Shown in pieces: positions 1-12,901 of a DNA stretch of 64,000 nt. How positions within the stretch are numbered: position 1 is the stretch's first letter; each line of letters opens with the position of its first letter. The DNA lies in contig JAOVFP010000003.1 in NCBI GenBank assembly GCA_025738555.1, positions 124,001 to 188,000 of the forward strand, given 5' to 3'. The notes beneath the pieces are model-generated. The model was given only the letters and a program-made list of their open reading frames with translations, was not told where the DNA came from and made no database searches. The stretch is from Cyathus striatus. Its lineage: Eukaryota; Basidiomycota; Agaricomycetes; Agaricales; Nidulariaceae. A program made the position numbers and the translations under genes.

Positions 1-830
1 GCTGCGTAGGGCTGTTCCTAACTCGGATTGGTATGCTGTTGAAACTTGAAGTTAACAGTTGAAGTACCCGTTTCGCCCCATGGGTAATCCTGTCCCTGAC
101 AGTGGTATCCTAGAGAATTATGAACGAGAAAGATGAGACCATACCCCTCCGTTGGCGTGGACGAAGATGGGGAGGAAGGTGGATGATCATGATGCAAGGT
201 TGGTGGTCGCGCCACCTTCGCGGAGAACCATTCGGCCGTATGACGTGTAACGTACATTGATTACAAAGCAAGGCGTCTATATCTGTTCAACTTGGCGCTT
301 GACGCTCGTCCGTCGCATCGTCGTCCCGGGCTTTACTAAATTTTCAGCTTGCTTCTTTCGTTGCAAGTTCGTTCAAGTCAGTAGTTAGTATATTTGGAGC
401 GCATTGGGACTTGTCGAGTCTAATCCGTCTAAGATCTACCGATAAAACCCTACGTGTCTGTACCTAGTATATGACTTCGGACGAAGCTTTCCTTGGAATA
501 CACGCAAATGCACGTGTTTCCTGCCAGATGGATCATCTTACACCTCAGACAAGGGTGGATCGGATCGCTGTAAATATGGTACAACCCGATTTACTTAACA
601 ATTAGAATAGTTATTAAAATATGTTATCTGACCGATGTGTGAGCAAATCTAGAATATGTGCAAGAATAGGAAAACTGACCGATCCATGCAACATATTTAC
701 AATAAGATCCGTGACCCCATCCGTTCCTAGGCCAATCGGAAATTTTTCGGAGGCTCGGTTCACGTTGCACAGGTAAAATCGGCACTTTAGGCCTGTCTGA
801 GGTGTTAGCTAGTCTTAGCTTTACTTATAC
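1..830. repeat. Duplicated non-coding segment with a small inverted-repeat element
   Basis: No convincing gene. The first ~300 bases (phrases such as GGGCTGTTCCTA, CATTCGGCCGTATGACG and TTGATTACAAAGCA) recur with changes at 35735-35890 and 4050-4125, so this is one arm of a segmental duplication. Between about 540 and 812 the ends ACACCTCAGACA and TGTCTGAGGTGT form a short inverted repeat, suggesting a small TIR element, but I found no target-site duplication. The stretch 280-300 resembles the flanks of the TIR element at 4131-6790 and probably represents that locus without the insertion. Confidence 0.45.
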
Positions 831-1005
831 AGTCAACTCTGTCTAAATACATAGTGTTCCGTGGACCTAAAAAGTTATTAAATAGTACAGAGTATGTAAT
901 AGTGAGAAGGATTTTTGGTGGCTAAGCTGGACTTGGTGGAACCGAAAAAATATTAAATTAAGCAGAGTATGTATTTAGACAGCATGTATTTATACAGAGT
1001 TGACT
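831..1005. mobile_element. Short TIR element (MITE-like)
   Basis: The ends AGTCAACTCTGTCTAAATAC and, inverted, GTATTTATACAGAGTTGACT form terminal inverted repeats of about 23 bp with one or two mismatches around a 175-bp A/T-rich body. A second TAAATACA-type motif lies just inside the right end. No coding capacity, so any movement would need an unlinked transposase. The superfamily is not clear and I did not find a confident target-site duplication. Confidence 0.5.
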
Positions 1006-1434
1006 TTAAATTTGCTATCGCTCCTAGACTCTTTCCCGTTAGGACGTTATAAGTAACAGGCAAGTTACCCAAGTCCGGGCTTGATGATGCAGTAGATAGT
1101 ACTTGGTTAGAAGCTACCACCACTGCAGGTACTTATCACACTATCAAAGATTAGACATCTACCCAATCTCGTGGCGGTCTATCTTTGGTAGGGTGGGTAA
1201 TGCATTCTTCTCGAGTTCTGCTTAATTCCCGTATTATGTCATTTTTAGCTGGATATATATTTTCTGCTGTTTCGAGAAAGACACACCAGGAATAAATAGA
1301 TGGTGAACTGGTAAGCAACAGAGGTTAGGTCTCCTGAAGGCTGGGTGCTAAACTATTAATACATATAGGCGCCTGATGGACTCTGTATATATATGAGCCT
1401 TGGGGGACGCATACAATCCTATCAGCAGAGCGAT
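1006..1434 (+). promoter_or_regulatory. Conserved upstream region of DUF6533-like copy 1
   Basis: This stretch recurs before other copies of the gene family: the block AAATAGATGGTGAACTGGTA, GCAACAGAGGTT and CTCCTGAAGGCTG (about 1295-1350) is also at 7846-7905 and 33557-33615. The block TATATATGAGCC ... CATACAAT ... ATCAGCAGAG just before the ATG is found at 11880, 16445 and 33658. The TATATATGAGCC motif about 50 bp upstream of the start is a plausible core promoter. Its duplication with the coding region shows that whole gene units were copied. Confidence 0.5.
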
Positions 1435-3193
1435 ATGGATCTTAATAATGATGATTTAGTCAGCTTTATACGAAACAATATAGCAGTAAGTGCAGTGTTT
1501 GGTACGCTTAAACATTAAAACATTCTTCTTTGCTCTAACATTTTAGTTCCAGGCGCTGCTATAACTTCTTTGGTATATGATATCACATATAATTTTACTG
1601 AAGAGGTGTTTTCCTATTATCCTTAGCACCATAATGTTCGCTTATGAATATTCTTCAGGTCAAATACATATGGAGGTAAGATATTATGAACCAAGTATTA
1701 TTGATGCCTACTGAACTCATTATGCAGTAGCATGACATGGTCGCTCCCAAAATTATTGTACATCATTGCTCGATATTCTGGTCTATTTTATCTTTTGTCA
1801 GTGAGCTGTTTTTGATGTTTGTATAATTTCTAAAAATCAGCAGCATTGTTCTTTTAGGTGAGTTAAGTTAAACTGTAAGTTGGCCATTGACAGCTCACAT
1901 AAATTCTAGCTCCCATACTAAATAGATATGCAGAGGTTTCCCACCATGTACGTCAACTAAAAAATCCATATTCGAACTCACTATAGCTTCCCGCCAGATG
2001 TATGCATCAACATGTTTAGTACAATCATACATTCTAAGCTTTTCGATAGATGCACTCTGTCCATGTGGTTCCATACATAGTAAGTAAACGAAAGCAAAGT
2101 ACGTAGAGAAGATTTATATTATTTATCTTTTAAAGTGGATCATCTGTACCTGTTGGCTCAGCCGACCTGATATTTATACTTCGTGTATGTGCGCTGTATG
2201 GTAATGGGAAAAGAGGTATGCATTCATTATCAGGTTATTACTTGCCAAACATATATACTCATGTCTGAAAAGCCATTTTATTTCTAGCAGTTCTATTCAT
2301 AGGTACGGAAAAATATTGAGCAGAAGACATATTCACTCATCACGCATCGTGGATCCAGCACAAATCACGGTGCGTTGACCGTAGAGGCTTAGTAATGAAA
2401 GAGTACTTACCATAATGTGTTTCAGGTTTCACTGACATTTTCAGCACTTGTGTCCATTGCTTATTCGAAATCAGCTGTGGCTATCCCGAGTATAGGATGT
2501 GTAGGATTTGTACCTCACTTCCTTACAAAACAACAAACGACCTTTTACGTCGTCACACTTGCTCTTCATAGTATGCCAGTTTATTTTGTTTTCCAAAATA
2601 TGGCCTCTCAAATACCCACACTGCAGCCGCATTATTTTTGCTAACCTTCTTCAGAGTAGGGAGGGACTTCATCAGAGACAGTGGAGGTCTTAGAAATGCT
2701 ATAATGGGAAACAAATCGGGTGTCGGTAAAGAAGCTCCACTGACTACCTTGATTTTACATGATGGAACATTGTATTTCTTCATTCTCTTCGGTAAGTCAA
2801 AATATAATGAATATTCGCTTGCGATATATATTTACGACATTTAGGATCTACGCTTATCGCATCAGTGGCTTCAGCTCTTCAGTTAAATGGATTTCTTAAC
2901 TTTATAACTCCGCAAGTGTGATAGAAACTACTTTTTCGTACCAACTTACATTTAGTTCAGATGCTATATTGCCATTACATCAATGATGGTAGGTAATGCT
3001 AATTCAACTTTATAATGGAATTTATGCTTTGGGTCAGGGCTCTAGATTAATACTGAAACTTCGACAAATGTACGACACACAAATAAATGGGTGCACACCG
3101 GCTGTGTCGCTATCAATTTTCTTCGCGGAACCAAGCGGTACAAGCTCATCGTTGGAAGATTCAAGAGAATATCGTAGAAGAGGCGGTGTATGA
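1435..3193 (+). CDS. DUF6533-like membrane protein, copy 1 (multi-exon)
   Basis: Multi-exon gene resembling the fungal DUF6533 family of multi-pass membrane proteins of unknown function. Exon 1 reads MDLNNDDLVSFIRNN; after a short intron comes ITSLVYDITYNFTEE, then a 17-nt exon giving VKYIWS, then WSLPKLLYIIARYS, all typical of the family's first half. Later exons give ADLIFILRVCALYG, a segment with IPSIGCVGF, FFRVGRDFIRDSGG, LTTLILHDGTLYFFILF and finally MMGSRLILKLRQMYD before the TGA. Introns are GT-AG, mostly 50-60 nt. Two joins (around 1790-2050 and 2215-2290) could not be fixed by eye, so the CDS is a span, not a checked model. A TAG near 1624 falls inside an intron and is not a nonsense mutation. 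The C-terminal tail is longer than in copy 2, which stops earlier. Confidence 0.6.
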
Positions 3194-4120
3194 TGAAAAT
3201 GAGATTTTCAGAAAGCGAACCTGAGCAATAGGAATATCAAGTTGTTTTAAGGAGAGGTTCGAGAGTTGGTTACAGGATATCACAAGAATACGAGGAATCG
3301 TAGGTGTACTATTACATAGTAAATTGGACTTCAACTAGTAGTTAATTACTAAAGGATTTAATCAATTCTCAATTCTCCCCCTCCCCCCTCCGGCGACCTA
3401 CCAACACTTGCACTAGTGGATATATTGACGCGCCCTAGCTGAGCAGACCACGGAGACTTGGCTACCTCTCTCCTTCCTCAGTCTCATAGGTGGGCGTAAC
3501 AGGTAGTGTAGGAATCACAGGCAGCTCGACGGTGTATAGTTTCTTGGCCTCCTGCCCTGTCCATTTCCGTCTCGTCACCAGACTTAACGAGCTCGGTAAT
3601 GTGAACCCTCCTATGTAGGTACAAGACAATCATGAGTCCTCCCCCATCCTCGCTGTCAGCGTTTCTTGGCTGAAAAGACGCTCGTGAGCTGAGTGAAAAC
3701 GCCAACGCGGTGGATTTGATCAAGGTCAGTGATGATATCTGCGTCGGCGGTGGGATCTTTGAAGAGGAAGGCTCAGGTGAATTAGTGGTGCACCCTATGC
3801 GAAGCGGGAGGGGGGTTAGGGTTATCCATGCTTGGGGATGGGCATGTTGTTTAGGTTAGCCTAGACCTGCTGTCGTGTCCGTTCAAGTTGTCCCCATATC
3901 ATCACGCAGGTGAGCCTGTCGCTCGAGTGGTAGTAGCACAGATGGTGAAGTTAGAGAAAGAGAAGAAATGCCTCACCCCAGCGTGGGCGAGGATGGGGAG
4001 GAGGACGCAGTCGGGAGGCAGGAGACAGGTTGGTGCTCGGAAGAGAGACACAGAGGAATCATTCGGCCGTATGACGCGTGGTGGACGTTGAAACTTGATT
4101 ACAAAGCACGATGGCTATAC
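3194..4120. repeat. Duplicated segment containing an uninserted CTCCTTCCTCAGTCTC site
   Basis: Non-coding or degraded. From about 3466 the sequence parallels 31598-31800 and 32240-32560 (shared phrases CCTCAGTCTC, CCTGCCCTGTCCATT, ACGAGCTC, GTAATGCGA-like). It therefore carries an intact version of the site where the gypsy element at 18486-31593 is inserted. Minus-strand reading in all copies gives short overlapping coding-looking stretches, so an unrecognised gene may once have been here, but frames are broken. Confidence 0.45.
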
Positions 4121-4130
4121 CTGTATAATT

Positions 4131-6790
4131 GGGCCTACAGGTTTTGACGTTGCCCAAGATTTGACGTTGCCAAAGTGACGTTCCCTGGCATTGCATTGAC
4201 GTTGCCGATTTAATTTTGGCGTTGCCTGGCATTGCAGTGGTGTTGCTTGCTGAGGTCTTGTGTTTGAGTCCTGATTGTGTACATGATTTTTTTCATTTGT
4301 ACACGACAATTCTACTCTAGACAACTTGTAGATTAGTAAATACATGATATATAGAAATAAAAAGTAAAGGCACTCTACTTATTTTTATACTACTATAGCT
4401 GACCATGAAAGTGGCCATTTCAACTTGTGCGACTGTGTGCACCTTTTCAGGTTGCCCTATGCCCAAAATTGTTTTGCAGACCTGTGTGCATACTATTCGT
4501 TTATATATTCTGAGATTTTTAGATTTTTAGGTGAAGTATCTAGCTCAGAATGAATTTATTTGTTACAAGGACTCCAAATTATGGTTTACAGGGAAACCTG
4601 CCATGCCTAGGAACTTGAATGTCCCTTGATCGCACTATAAGCTACAATAAGCTAAGACATCTTGGGCTGCTGACAAAGCAAGCTCAGCTGCATGTGCTTT
4701 ACCTGGACTGATCTGCTGGGTCCTTGTCCTACTAATAGGATGATATCTCAATGATAGGGAGCTTTCTACACATAGAATTGCAAGAATATATTGTTCAGAA
4801 CCTATTAAATACTTTTCTGACTTCTACAAAGCCCAATGTTTGTCCAATATTGCAAGCAACTGACTGCATCTGACACTACTAAATTTTGCATAAAAACAAA
4901 GATGCTCCTCTTATGCACCAAATAAAATAGTATAAAATAAGCGGAGTACATAATCCTAAATATATAACCACGTATTGTAGCCTCCAAAATAATCTAAGTA
5001 AAAGGAGCTTTCTATAGCCTTCAAGCTTCATAGAGATGTGCAGGTGAGTAGATAACATATATGTATCAATTGCATACCAAATCTACATATATTGGGACCA
5101 TATCAGTGATTTCTACCACCCAGGATATCAAAATAACTTATTTATATACCTAACTGCATTTTTATTTCAGCCTATCGTGGTGTTATCGTGGAGGAGTAGC
5201 AAGATGATTCTTGAGACAGCATGTGAAACTTTAACAAATTGAGGCTGCATCGACATTTTCATCACTTCTAGCTACTATATCTTTACATGCTGAACCAGTT
5301 TGGAGTTAAAACTTTGTTTACATGTAGCTACAGTATATTACTATACATACCACAAAAAAACCGAGCTTAATTTGGTGCTGTAGTCACTCAAATCACTCAA
5401 TGGCCACTTACTATAGGTGGCCACTTTCAGGGTTAGCTATAATAGTTATAGTATTGTTGAAAATAAGATTTTGATGTTGCCTGGCATTGCCATTTGAGAA
5501 TTGACATTGCTGTAATGTTGCCAGTTTGAACTTTTTTGTTAGAAGTGGCATTGCCTTCAATGTTATGATTTTTCTTTATTTTCTTTTGTTTACAATTAGT
5601 TTACTTTGACATGTTTGGCACAACCATCAATGCCAAACATCTTTACTTTTACACAGCTTTATTTATACTTTTGACTCATAATGACTACATGTATGTCATT
5701 ACTTATTTATACTTACTTTTCTCATACTTTTACTTCTTTATGACTTTCTTCGAGTCATTGTACTATACTTACTTTATTTTCACACTTCTTTACTGCACCT
5801 TACCAATGCACAGCCTTTACATACTTTCTTTGACACATACTTTATCTATTATTAGTATGAACTAGTTTGTATTTAAACAGTAGGAACTTGGGCTGTAGAG
5901 CTCAAGCTTCAGCTTAAAGAATACTACTTGATTCTTACTCAACTTTGATACTTGAGTTTTTCAACTTAAGTCTCTTGTCTTGTAACGAGAACTACTTCGA
6001 AACTGATTTAACTTGTTCTTCGGATCAGTTAAGTCATGTGACTTTTGGACTTGTACAATTTCAGACTTTGGTCTACTAAATCGTAACATTCAATGTTGTT
6101 GGAGGTTCATTTTTTCCCATGCCCTCCGCTCTGCCTTTGTTTATATTTGTACACAGTGTTGATCACATCCACCACACCTATCCTCATCACTGTGGCAATG
6201 CATCAAACTTCCTTGTCATCAAGCTCAACAGTGAGCAAGTATTTCCTTAATTTATAGCTCAATTCTTTATCATTTTCTTCGATTATTTTTGTATTATTTA
6301 ATACACATTATGATAAATCTACTATACAATATTTCCCTATGTAATGAAAGGAATAAAGCTATTAAACATGTGAATTAGAGACAGTTATTAAATAATCTTC
6401 TACTGTAATATGTTCCATCCTTTGTGAAATATGATAATATGTTATGTTATAAATAGTAAACTGTGTGTGTGATTAAGGGAAATGTAATAAAAGTGTAAAA
6501 AGTGAGAGTGGAGGCATGGGAAACAATGAGCAGAAGGTGGGCCATAGTGATATGTGTGTGATAATTCAAAGGGAAGGGCAGGAGACAATGATTAGTAGCT
6601 GGAAATGATTGGCGAGAAATGTGGGAATAAGTGGATTGTGGGCACTTTGCTGCACTGAAGTTGCCTGTGACATTGCTGGCATTGTGTGACATTGCTGGCA
6701 TTGTGTGACATTGCTGGTATTGTGTGACATTGCCTCACAGGCAATGCCATGGCAATGTCAAAATATGGGCAACATCAAAAACTAGTAGCT
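4131..6790. mobile_element. Decayed 2.7-kb TIR transposon with 10-bp target duplication
   Basis: The left end (GTTTTGACGTTGCCCA at about 4141) and the inverted right end (TTTTTGATGTTGCCCA read on the minus strand from about 6784) are matching terminal inverted repeats, both followed internally by further GACRTTGCC motifs. The 10 bases CTGTATAATT directly flank both sides (4121-4130 and 6791-6800), a length typical of Mutator-type elements. No transposase frame survives. The interior is A/T-rich, CpG-poor and contains many TTGCCTGGCATTGC-type subterminal repeats (4130-4250, 5460-5540, 6650-6760). The related stretch at 280-300 looks like the empty site. The superfamily assignment is an inference from TSD length only. 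Confidence 0.6.
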
Positions 6791-6800
6791 CTGTATAATT

Positions 6801-9800
6801 GAGTGCTCATCCTTCACATCATCTTTACTTGTTCCAGCTACACCCATTAATACATGAATGAAGCAGAAATTGAGGAGAGGAATACATTACCCACCCTACT
6901 GAACTGTTATATGTCTGGATTTTAATAGTGTGTAAATAGGTTGATGTGCTCAAGCTATCATCCCTTTTTATCTTTCTCATTCCCTCGCCCATATGCTCAA
7001 TGTATGCTGCTTCATGGCAGAGATCATTTGCTACTGTTCACTACTCCATCTATTGAATATTTTGCACAAAATGCTCCCAAGTTCCACTCTTACAGAGGTC
7101 ATCTGGCTCTCCCTGTAGTTAGTGATGGTCTGTGCTGATGGGTGTTCATGCACATGATTTAACTCCACTCTCTGTCCTGTACATGTTTCGTTCACCTTTA
7201 AACTTGGACCTCACAGAATGCTCCAGCCCTCTGGGAAATAAATAATTTTTCATAGACTCACTTGATAACTTGTAATTGATATGCATTTTTAATCACGTAT
7301 ATGTTCATGATGATTCAACAATGTTCAATGATTGCGCACATGGTGAAAGACCTCCATTGACACTAAATTGAAGAGTTCATTCATTTGGAATGGAAGGCCA
7401 CTGCTCAAGGTTTGTGTAAGGTGGGTAGTTATTGAACATGAGAGATAGAAGATGCCTGAAGGGGAAAGTGCCTTGAATTTTGTTGTTATTGAAGGCATGT
7501 CCCTTTCAAAGTACAGGCTTAATGGGATTCAATTTTGATTTGAAGTAGAAATATTTGTGGCTTTAGTACTAATAAGTACTTACAGTAGTGGCAACTTGTA
7601 AGCTCATACTACTACATCAGAAAACCCGGACCTAAGTAACATTCTAAGGAAAGCGGAGTCTTGGAGTGATAGCACATTGATAAGGGAAGAGATGATCAAT
7701 CCAGGATACATGTGCATTCCATGGGAAGCTTCATCCAAAGTCATGTACTAAGTAGATACAAATTGCATATGGATGTATATTATCTGCTGTTTCAAGATGT
7801 CACCATCATTTATGTATGTAGATGCATATAAAGATACATAGGAATACTTAGATGGTGAACCAGTAAGCAACAGAGGTTGAGTCTCCTGAAGGCTGAGCAA
7901 TACTAAACTATTAATACATACTATACCATTATGACCAACTGTTCAGTCACCTGTCACAAAGAGCCATGAACTTGAACAGATCCCAGGTTTGTCAAGCCTC
8001 ACAGAGGTTCTTGAACAGAGGTACAACAAGACTTACAAAACAGCATTTGAATCAATAAAATCACTTTAAATTGCCATATTTTCATCACAGGCCATGGAAA
8101 TCCATACAAAAAATTATAAACTAATGTTCTTCATATGTTTTTGAAGAGTGCAATGTGTTTTTCTTCCTATTCCTCCAACCATGCCCCAGCTCTCCAGAAA
8201 CTTCTGCCAAAGTACACTCTGCATCAACAGAAAGCCCAAGTCCACCCATTGATCCCACCTTATATTTTGACTTGCCATCATTGTCAAGAACTTGAAATAC
8301 ATCTTGAGCCCTTGACAATGTGTTTGACACATGGTGTGGAAGCAGGAACTTGAGAAGCTGCTGTAAATAGAATGTTAAACTTAGTAGCAGTAGGTCACAA
8401 ATACTAAGAGGAATCTCCAGAAGACTGAAGGACAATACCATGTTTCTACCACAAGCTTTGGTTACAAAGAAGTCCAGTTGCATGAATGGTTATGTGCCTA
8501 ACAAAAATAAAGTGTAAGTGTTGCAACTACTTTCCAATGTGGATGATCTATGGTGAAAGGCAACAATATTAGCAAGGTAAAATGAGAGGTAGAGATGTCA
8601 CAACTGGATAAATACTTCAATTCAAAGTCCAAGTCAGAGGACACTCTCTGACTTCCAGTGATGTTGAAAGAGTAAAACCAAGTGTTCTGACAGCCAGAAA
8701 GTGATGTATGAAATGATGAACTTAGTTTTTGAGTTTGAATGGGAACTATAACCTGATTCTATGTTGCTATAAAGTAAATACATTGGTTTTATACAGATAA
8801 AACTAATAAGGCTGGGAGCAGTAAGAATAAGAATGCATCAGACAAATGAATTAAAACTATCAGAAATAACATACCATGAAAAAGGCTGATGAATTTAAAA
8901 AAACTTGAGTAAGAAATTTGAGAGGCCAGTGTGGAGGAGTGATTCGTTTCACTCAGATAATGTCACTACCTGACTATGACAAGGTAATTACTTCACCCTA
9001 GAAAATAGATTATCAGTACGATAGAATGAAAAGGAAACACTTAGCGATTCAGGGAGACTAGTAAACTTGTTGTTGACCTTCAAAGTTAGCTCAGGACTCG
9101 AGAGACTCAGTAGTGTGCACAGAGTTCAGCCAAAAAGGGAGGTACATTTCCCTCAGGTCAAACGTAAGGTATATACATGTGCAGCAACCAAAAGGGAATA
9201 GCACATGCATGCTCTCATGTCACTAGTGCCCAGAGAAACATGACCTAACCTAAGTGAACAAATATGAAATAGACAATACTGTAGCAAAGATAAATGAAAT
9301 GAGACAACAAAAACGTAATGACAGTATCATATGAAAGAGACCATGTTTTAGAACAAAAAGAATGGCAAAAGCTCACCATGCTGAATACCACTAGGACTTC
9401 AAGACAACACTGACCACTCGCACTTGACATGACCATGAAACACATACTGGAGCAGAGACAATACATGACTACCCTCCCCAGAGGTAGCAGCATGGCAGTG
9501 GACTAGGCTGCAGCTCAACATGCATGTGAATGGTGGCAGGGTGCTCAGTGAGGTCCTTCAGCTGTCGGAGTACTCGGAGTGGGAGTGGAGAATATGAAAT
9601 CTAGAACAATGATATAGTAGTAAAACAAGGGTCATGATAACGGATAAAAGAAAGAGAAAAAAATGATTGAGAGGAATTTGAAATAAAGATGAACAGAATA
9701 TAATTATCCCAAAGCCTCAACCCAGCTCCCTGCTCCTTCCACCAATCAATGCAATACATGATGAGGGTAAACACCCACTCACCACATATTGGTATGTGAA

Positions 9801-10564
9801 GCACCGGTCTTGAGGGCAAAAAGAGAGGCTTGAGGATTGACAGAGGGGTCCTGATTGGGGTAAAACCCTAAGCCCTGGTTCCTTGAGCTGTCTGACAGTT
9901 GTACACAGAGGGCCTTGACAAGACCTTGGATGTCTTGTACATCTGAATGACAGAGAGCAGAAGCCTAGAGATGAAGAGGAGTTGCAGAAGCAGTAAGTAG
10001 TAATGAGTAAGAGTAGCCAAGACAAGTTATAGTGCAAGCAGAATGTGGCAACACACAGGTGAGTCATGTGCTGTTTGGCAATGGCTTCCCTATGTTTGGT
10101 CAGACCACACCACATCTCTAAGTCCATGCAAATATAAAGAAGATATAGGAAACTGAATATACTGTTTGCATGGCATATTGTAAGACCAAAGTAAAGGTTT
10201 AGGAATGAAGATATAATGTTTTAGTATAAGTAAAAATAGTTAAAATTGTATATAAGTTGAATAAAATGAATTAAACTCGAAATGGAATATAGTACTGGGT
10301 TATACCAGTATACCAACTACTCCCTCCACACCAGTTGAGTGTGCACACAAGGAGACAATCATTTCTTGTTAAAACTTAGAGTTTAGTGTTAGTCTGGTGT
10401 CAGTTGGTGACGCCTGAGTGACATTGAGGGCCTGATTTGTAGTATGGTTAGGTAGCATGTTAGTACAGTGCATGTTGAGGTATATATTAAAGAGAATATG
10501 AAAGGGGTGGTGAGGAGCAGAAGGAGAACAGATTGAGCAGAGGACAAACATGAAGGGACACATC
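6801..10564. other. CpG-depleted stretch without a recognisable gene
   Basis: No supported gene. The segment contains duplicated host pieces: 6885-7140 resembles 12400-12500, 7846-7925 repeats the upstream block of the DUF6533 units, and 7620-7700 resembles the flanks of the MITE at 16164. A minus-strand open stretch at 8121-8483 (about 120 codons) has no motif I recognise and could be a transposon relic or chance. CG dinucleotides are very rare (roughly 7 by eye in 6.6-8.6 kb) while TG and CA are abundant, as expected after long-term cytosine methylation. Confidence 0.4.
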
Positions 10565-11523
10565 TGTCATGAAAACTTAGTTCACCACACAAGGCATTAT
10601 GTCATATTGTAATGCATTAAGGCATCAGACATATTAAGTGGGATTAGGTTGGGCATGGGGCCTTAGGGCTCTTACAAGGCCTGGCTGGGTGCCTTTTAAC
10701 TCATTGAAGCTAGCCTGATCCTTATAAGCAATTTAAAGACATACTATAGAGTATTGTAGTAAATACATGTCATTTAATTACTTGTAAGATGCTTTAAGAC
10801 TGTCAGCAAAAATAACCAATACTTTGTCTTATTCTAATCACATAAGCTCAAAAATGGTAACACTGTGAATTGTTTTTATAGCAGCATTTATTTATTAAGT
10901 ACATACAGGCAACTGTTGTTAGCAACAGATGAGCAAAATACTTAAAGCTGAACTTAAACACTGCCCACAGTCTTGGTGAGTAATGTATATTGATATGCAT
11001 GGTGTCCGCAATTGTATGTCACGTGACTGATCACATGACATTACATAAGATATGATTAGATAAGCAGCAGGCCTTTATACATTCAACATGAATGTTTTTA
11101 GTCAGCCTGCATTGGATCTTGTGCAGTCTCAGTACATGTTCTGAAACTTGCATCAGATTTAGCTTGCCTAACCTGGGCATGTCTTGAACATGTCTAGGGT
11201 TTGTAACCAGTCTGTCTAGCTCTCATCTTACTCACCAGGCCATCATGACCTTGATAGAATTATTATTTAAAAAATAATGTAGGTATTTTATATTTTCCAC
11301 TTCCATTTGATGAATTTGCATTCTTTCAGCAGAAAAAATCTAAACATATCTGCAGATAAAAGAGTTCATAAATGCATGGTTTTAAAATCTGTTCTACAAG
11401 CAGAATATAAAGCATTATATGGGTCAAATAATGTTATGGCAATCTTGAAATGTAAGATTAATCTTATGGATACCTTACAATTCATTGTATAAGGCCCAAT
11501 ATCTCAAGAGTCCTTACATGACA
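10565..11523. mobile_element. TIR element of the TGTCATGAAA family
   Basis: The left end TGTCATGAAAACTTAGTT and the right end, read inverted, TGTCATGTAAGGACT match the two kinds of end seen in the better-preserved elements at 38743-38890 and 61169-62232. There is no coding capacity. The internal phrase AATGCATTAAGGCAT is shared with the 62 kb copy. Target duplications are not clear here, so the boundaries are provisional. Confidence 0.35.
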
Positions 11524-12528
11524 GCCTGTATATTACAATGCCTTTTAGTGACATTGTAGTAGTTTGGCTGGTTGTCTTACAATAATCTGACAAGACCTTA
11601 CAAGATGTTTTCAACTTTCATGACATCATGCTAATGCAATTTCCCCAGTTACATAATACATCTAGAAATGTTGATAAGATGAGGGTAAGTAACCAAAAAA
11701 AATTGGTGCCTCTTGGTGCCAGCATACATGAACAGTTGACCAGTATGAATAGATATCACATTTGTCATGCATCACATGGACCTTTGAACACTAGGTTGAA
11801 CTGAACATGGCCATCATGCTAAATACACATGCACAGTTTGTCATAATGGTACAGTATAGATGCCTGTTGTAGTCCATATATATATGAGCCTTGGGGGATG
11901 CATACAATTCTATCAGCAGAATGATATGGATTTTAACAATGCTGATTTGACCAGCTTTATATGAAAAAATATAGAAATAAATGTAGTGTTTGGAATTCTA
12001 GCCTGCTTGATTCAGGGGCATTGCTCAGCTTTGACATCATCATCCCCTACTGAACCTGTCTAAGTTCTACTGATAAAAAATTCTATTTTCCAGCTAAGAT
12101 TTCTATGAAACATATTAATATGAGAATGAAGCAAAGATTGAAAATAATATATAAGTAATTACACACCCTTCTGAAGGTAGCCCTCAGTACAACATTTTGA
12201 TATGGTGAAGAAAATTGTTTATCCTCCTAGATTACTCAGTTACATTAACTAATCCTAAGGATGGAGATGGGTTGGTGGCAGACCATAGGGAGGGATGTGG
12301 AGAAGGGGGGTTAGGGTGTAACATGCATTGATTACAGAGCACAGTGGTAAGGGTAGATATCTAATCTTTGATACATACTGTGCAATCAATTGATGTGAAG
12401 TTTCATTCCATTCCTTTAACCTTTCTCATTCCCTTCAAGTCACTCATATTTTGATGCTTCATGGCAGAGATCATTTACTGTCTCTGAATCTCCCTGTAGT
12501 TAGTGCCTGAAAAATGCCTTGAATATTA
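11524..12528. other. Decayed duplicated sequence with a DUF6533-unit fragment
   Basis: No complete gene. The only recognisable feature is the truncated DUF6533 5' fragment around 11880-12000, listed separately. Downstream, 12290-12480 repeats phrases of the 1-300 and 6900-7100 segments (TTGATTACAGAGCA; ATGCTTCATGGCAGAGATCATTT). The sequence is A/T-rich and CpG-poor. Confidence 0.4.
11880..12000 (+). pseudogene. DUF6533-like copy 4: promoter and exon-1 fragment
   Basis: The promoter block (TATATATGAGCC ... ATCAGCAGA) and exon 1 of the DUF6533-like family are present, starting at ATG 11926, but the reading frame meets TGA after 12 codons (MDFNNADLTSFI-stop) and homology ends at about 12000 in unrelated sequence. 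The downstream exons are absent. It is a truncated, non-functional copy. Confidence 0.7.
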
Positions 12529-12899
12529 GGGGAAATCAAACTTGCCCTCCTGGCAAAACAAAACAACTGGTGGTCGAAGCAAAACATCTTCTCATGGAAA
12601 CAAAAAAAGGATGCAATCTTGTTTTGAGGCAATCTCATTATGAGTGTACCTAGTTGATGTTGAGTTGGAGCTCAAAGTTGACAAAAGTGACTGCTTGGCT
12701 CACTTGGCCTTGGAGGTGCATGTGTGAACTCCTTGACTCACTCAGAATCAACTTCAATCCCAGATGTAACTTGGCCAGAGCCATCAGCTACTTGTTTCAA
12801 GATGATGTGGGGGTGTCAAACCTCAGTTGAAACAAAACAAAGTTCCCACACAACTAAAAATCTGCTTGGCACAACAAAAGAGCCAAGTTTGATTTCCCC
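12529..12899. mobile_element. MITE, GGGGAAATC family, TA target duplication
   Basis: A 371-bp element with near-perfect terminal inverted repeats (GGGGAAATCAAACTTG and CAAGTTTGATTTCCCC) flanked by TA at 12527-12528 and 12900-12901, as for Tc1/mariner-like targets. The right 95 bp (GTCAAACCT ... AAACAAAACAAAGTTCCCAC ... GGCACAACAAAA) are shared with the copies at 41113-42297 and 55294-55385. The short open frame inside (12724-12939) crosses the right end into flanking DNA and is not a gene. Non-autonomous. Confidence 0.85.
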
Positions 12900-12901
12900 T
12901 A

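Noticed and set aside
1609..1626. In-frame TAG that seemed to kill DUF6533-like copy 1
   Set aside because: The family splice pattern places it inside an intron (GTGTTT to TTCAG); the exons either side join to give EEVKYIWS.
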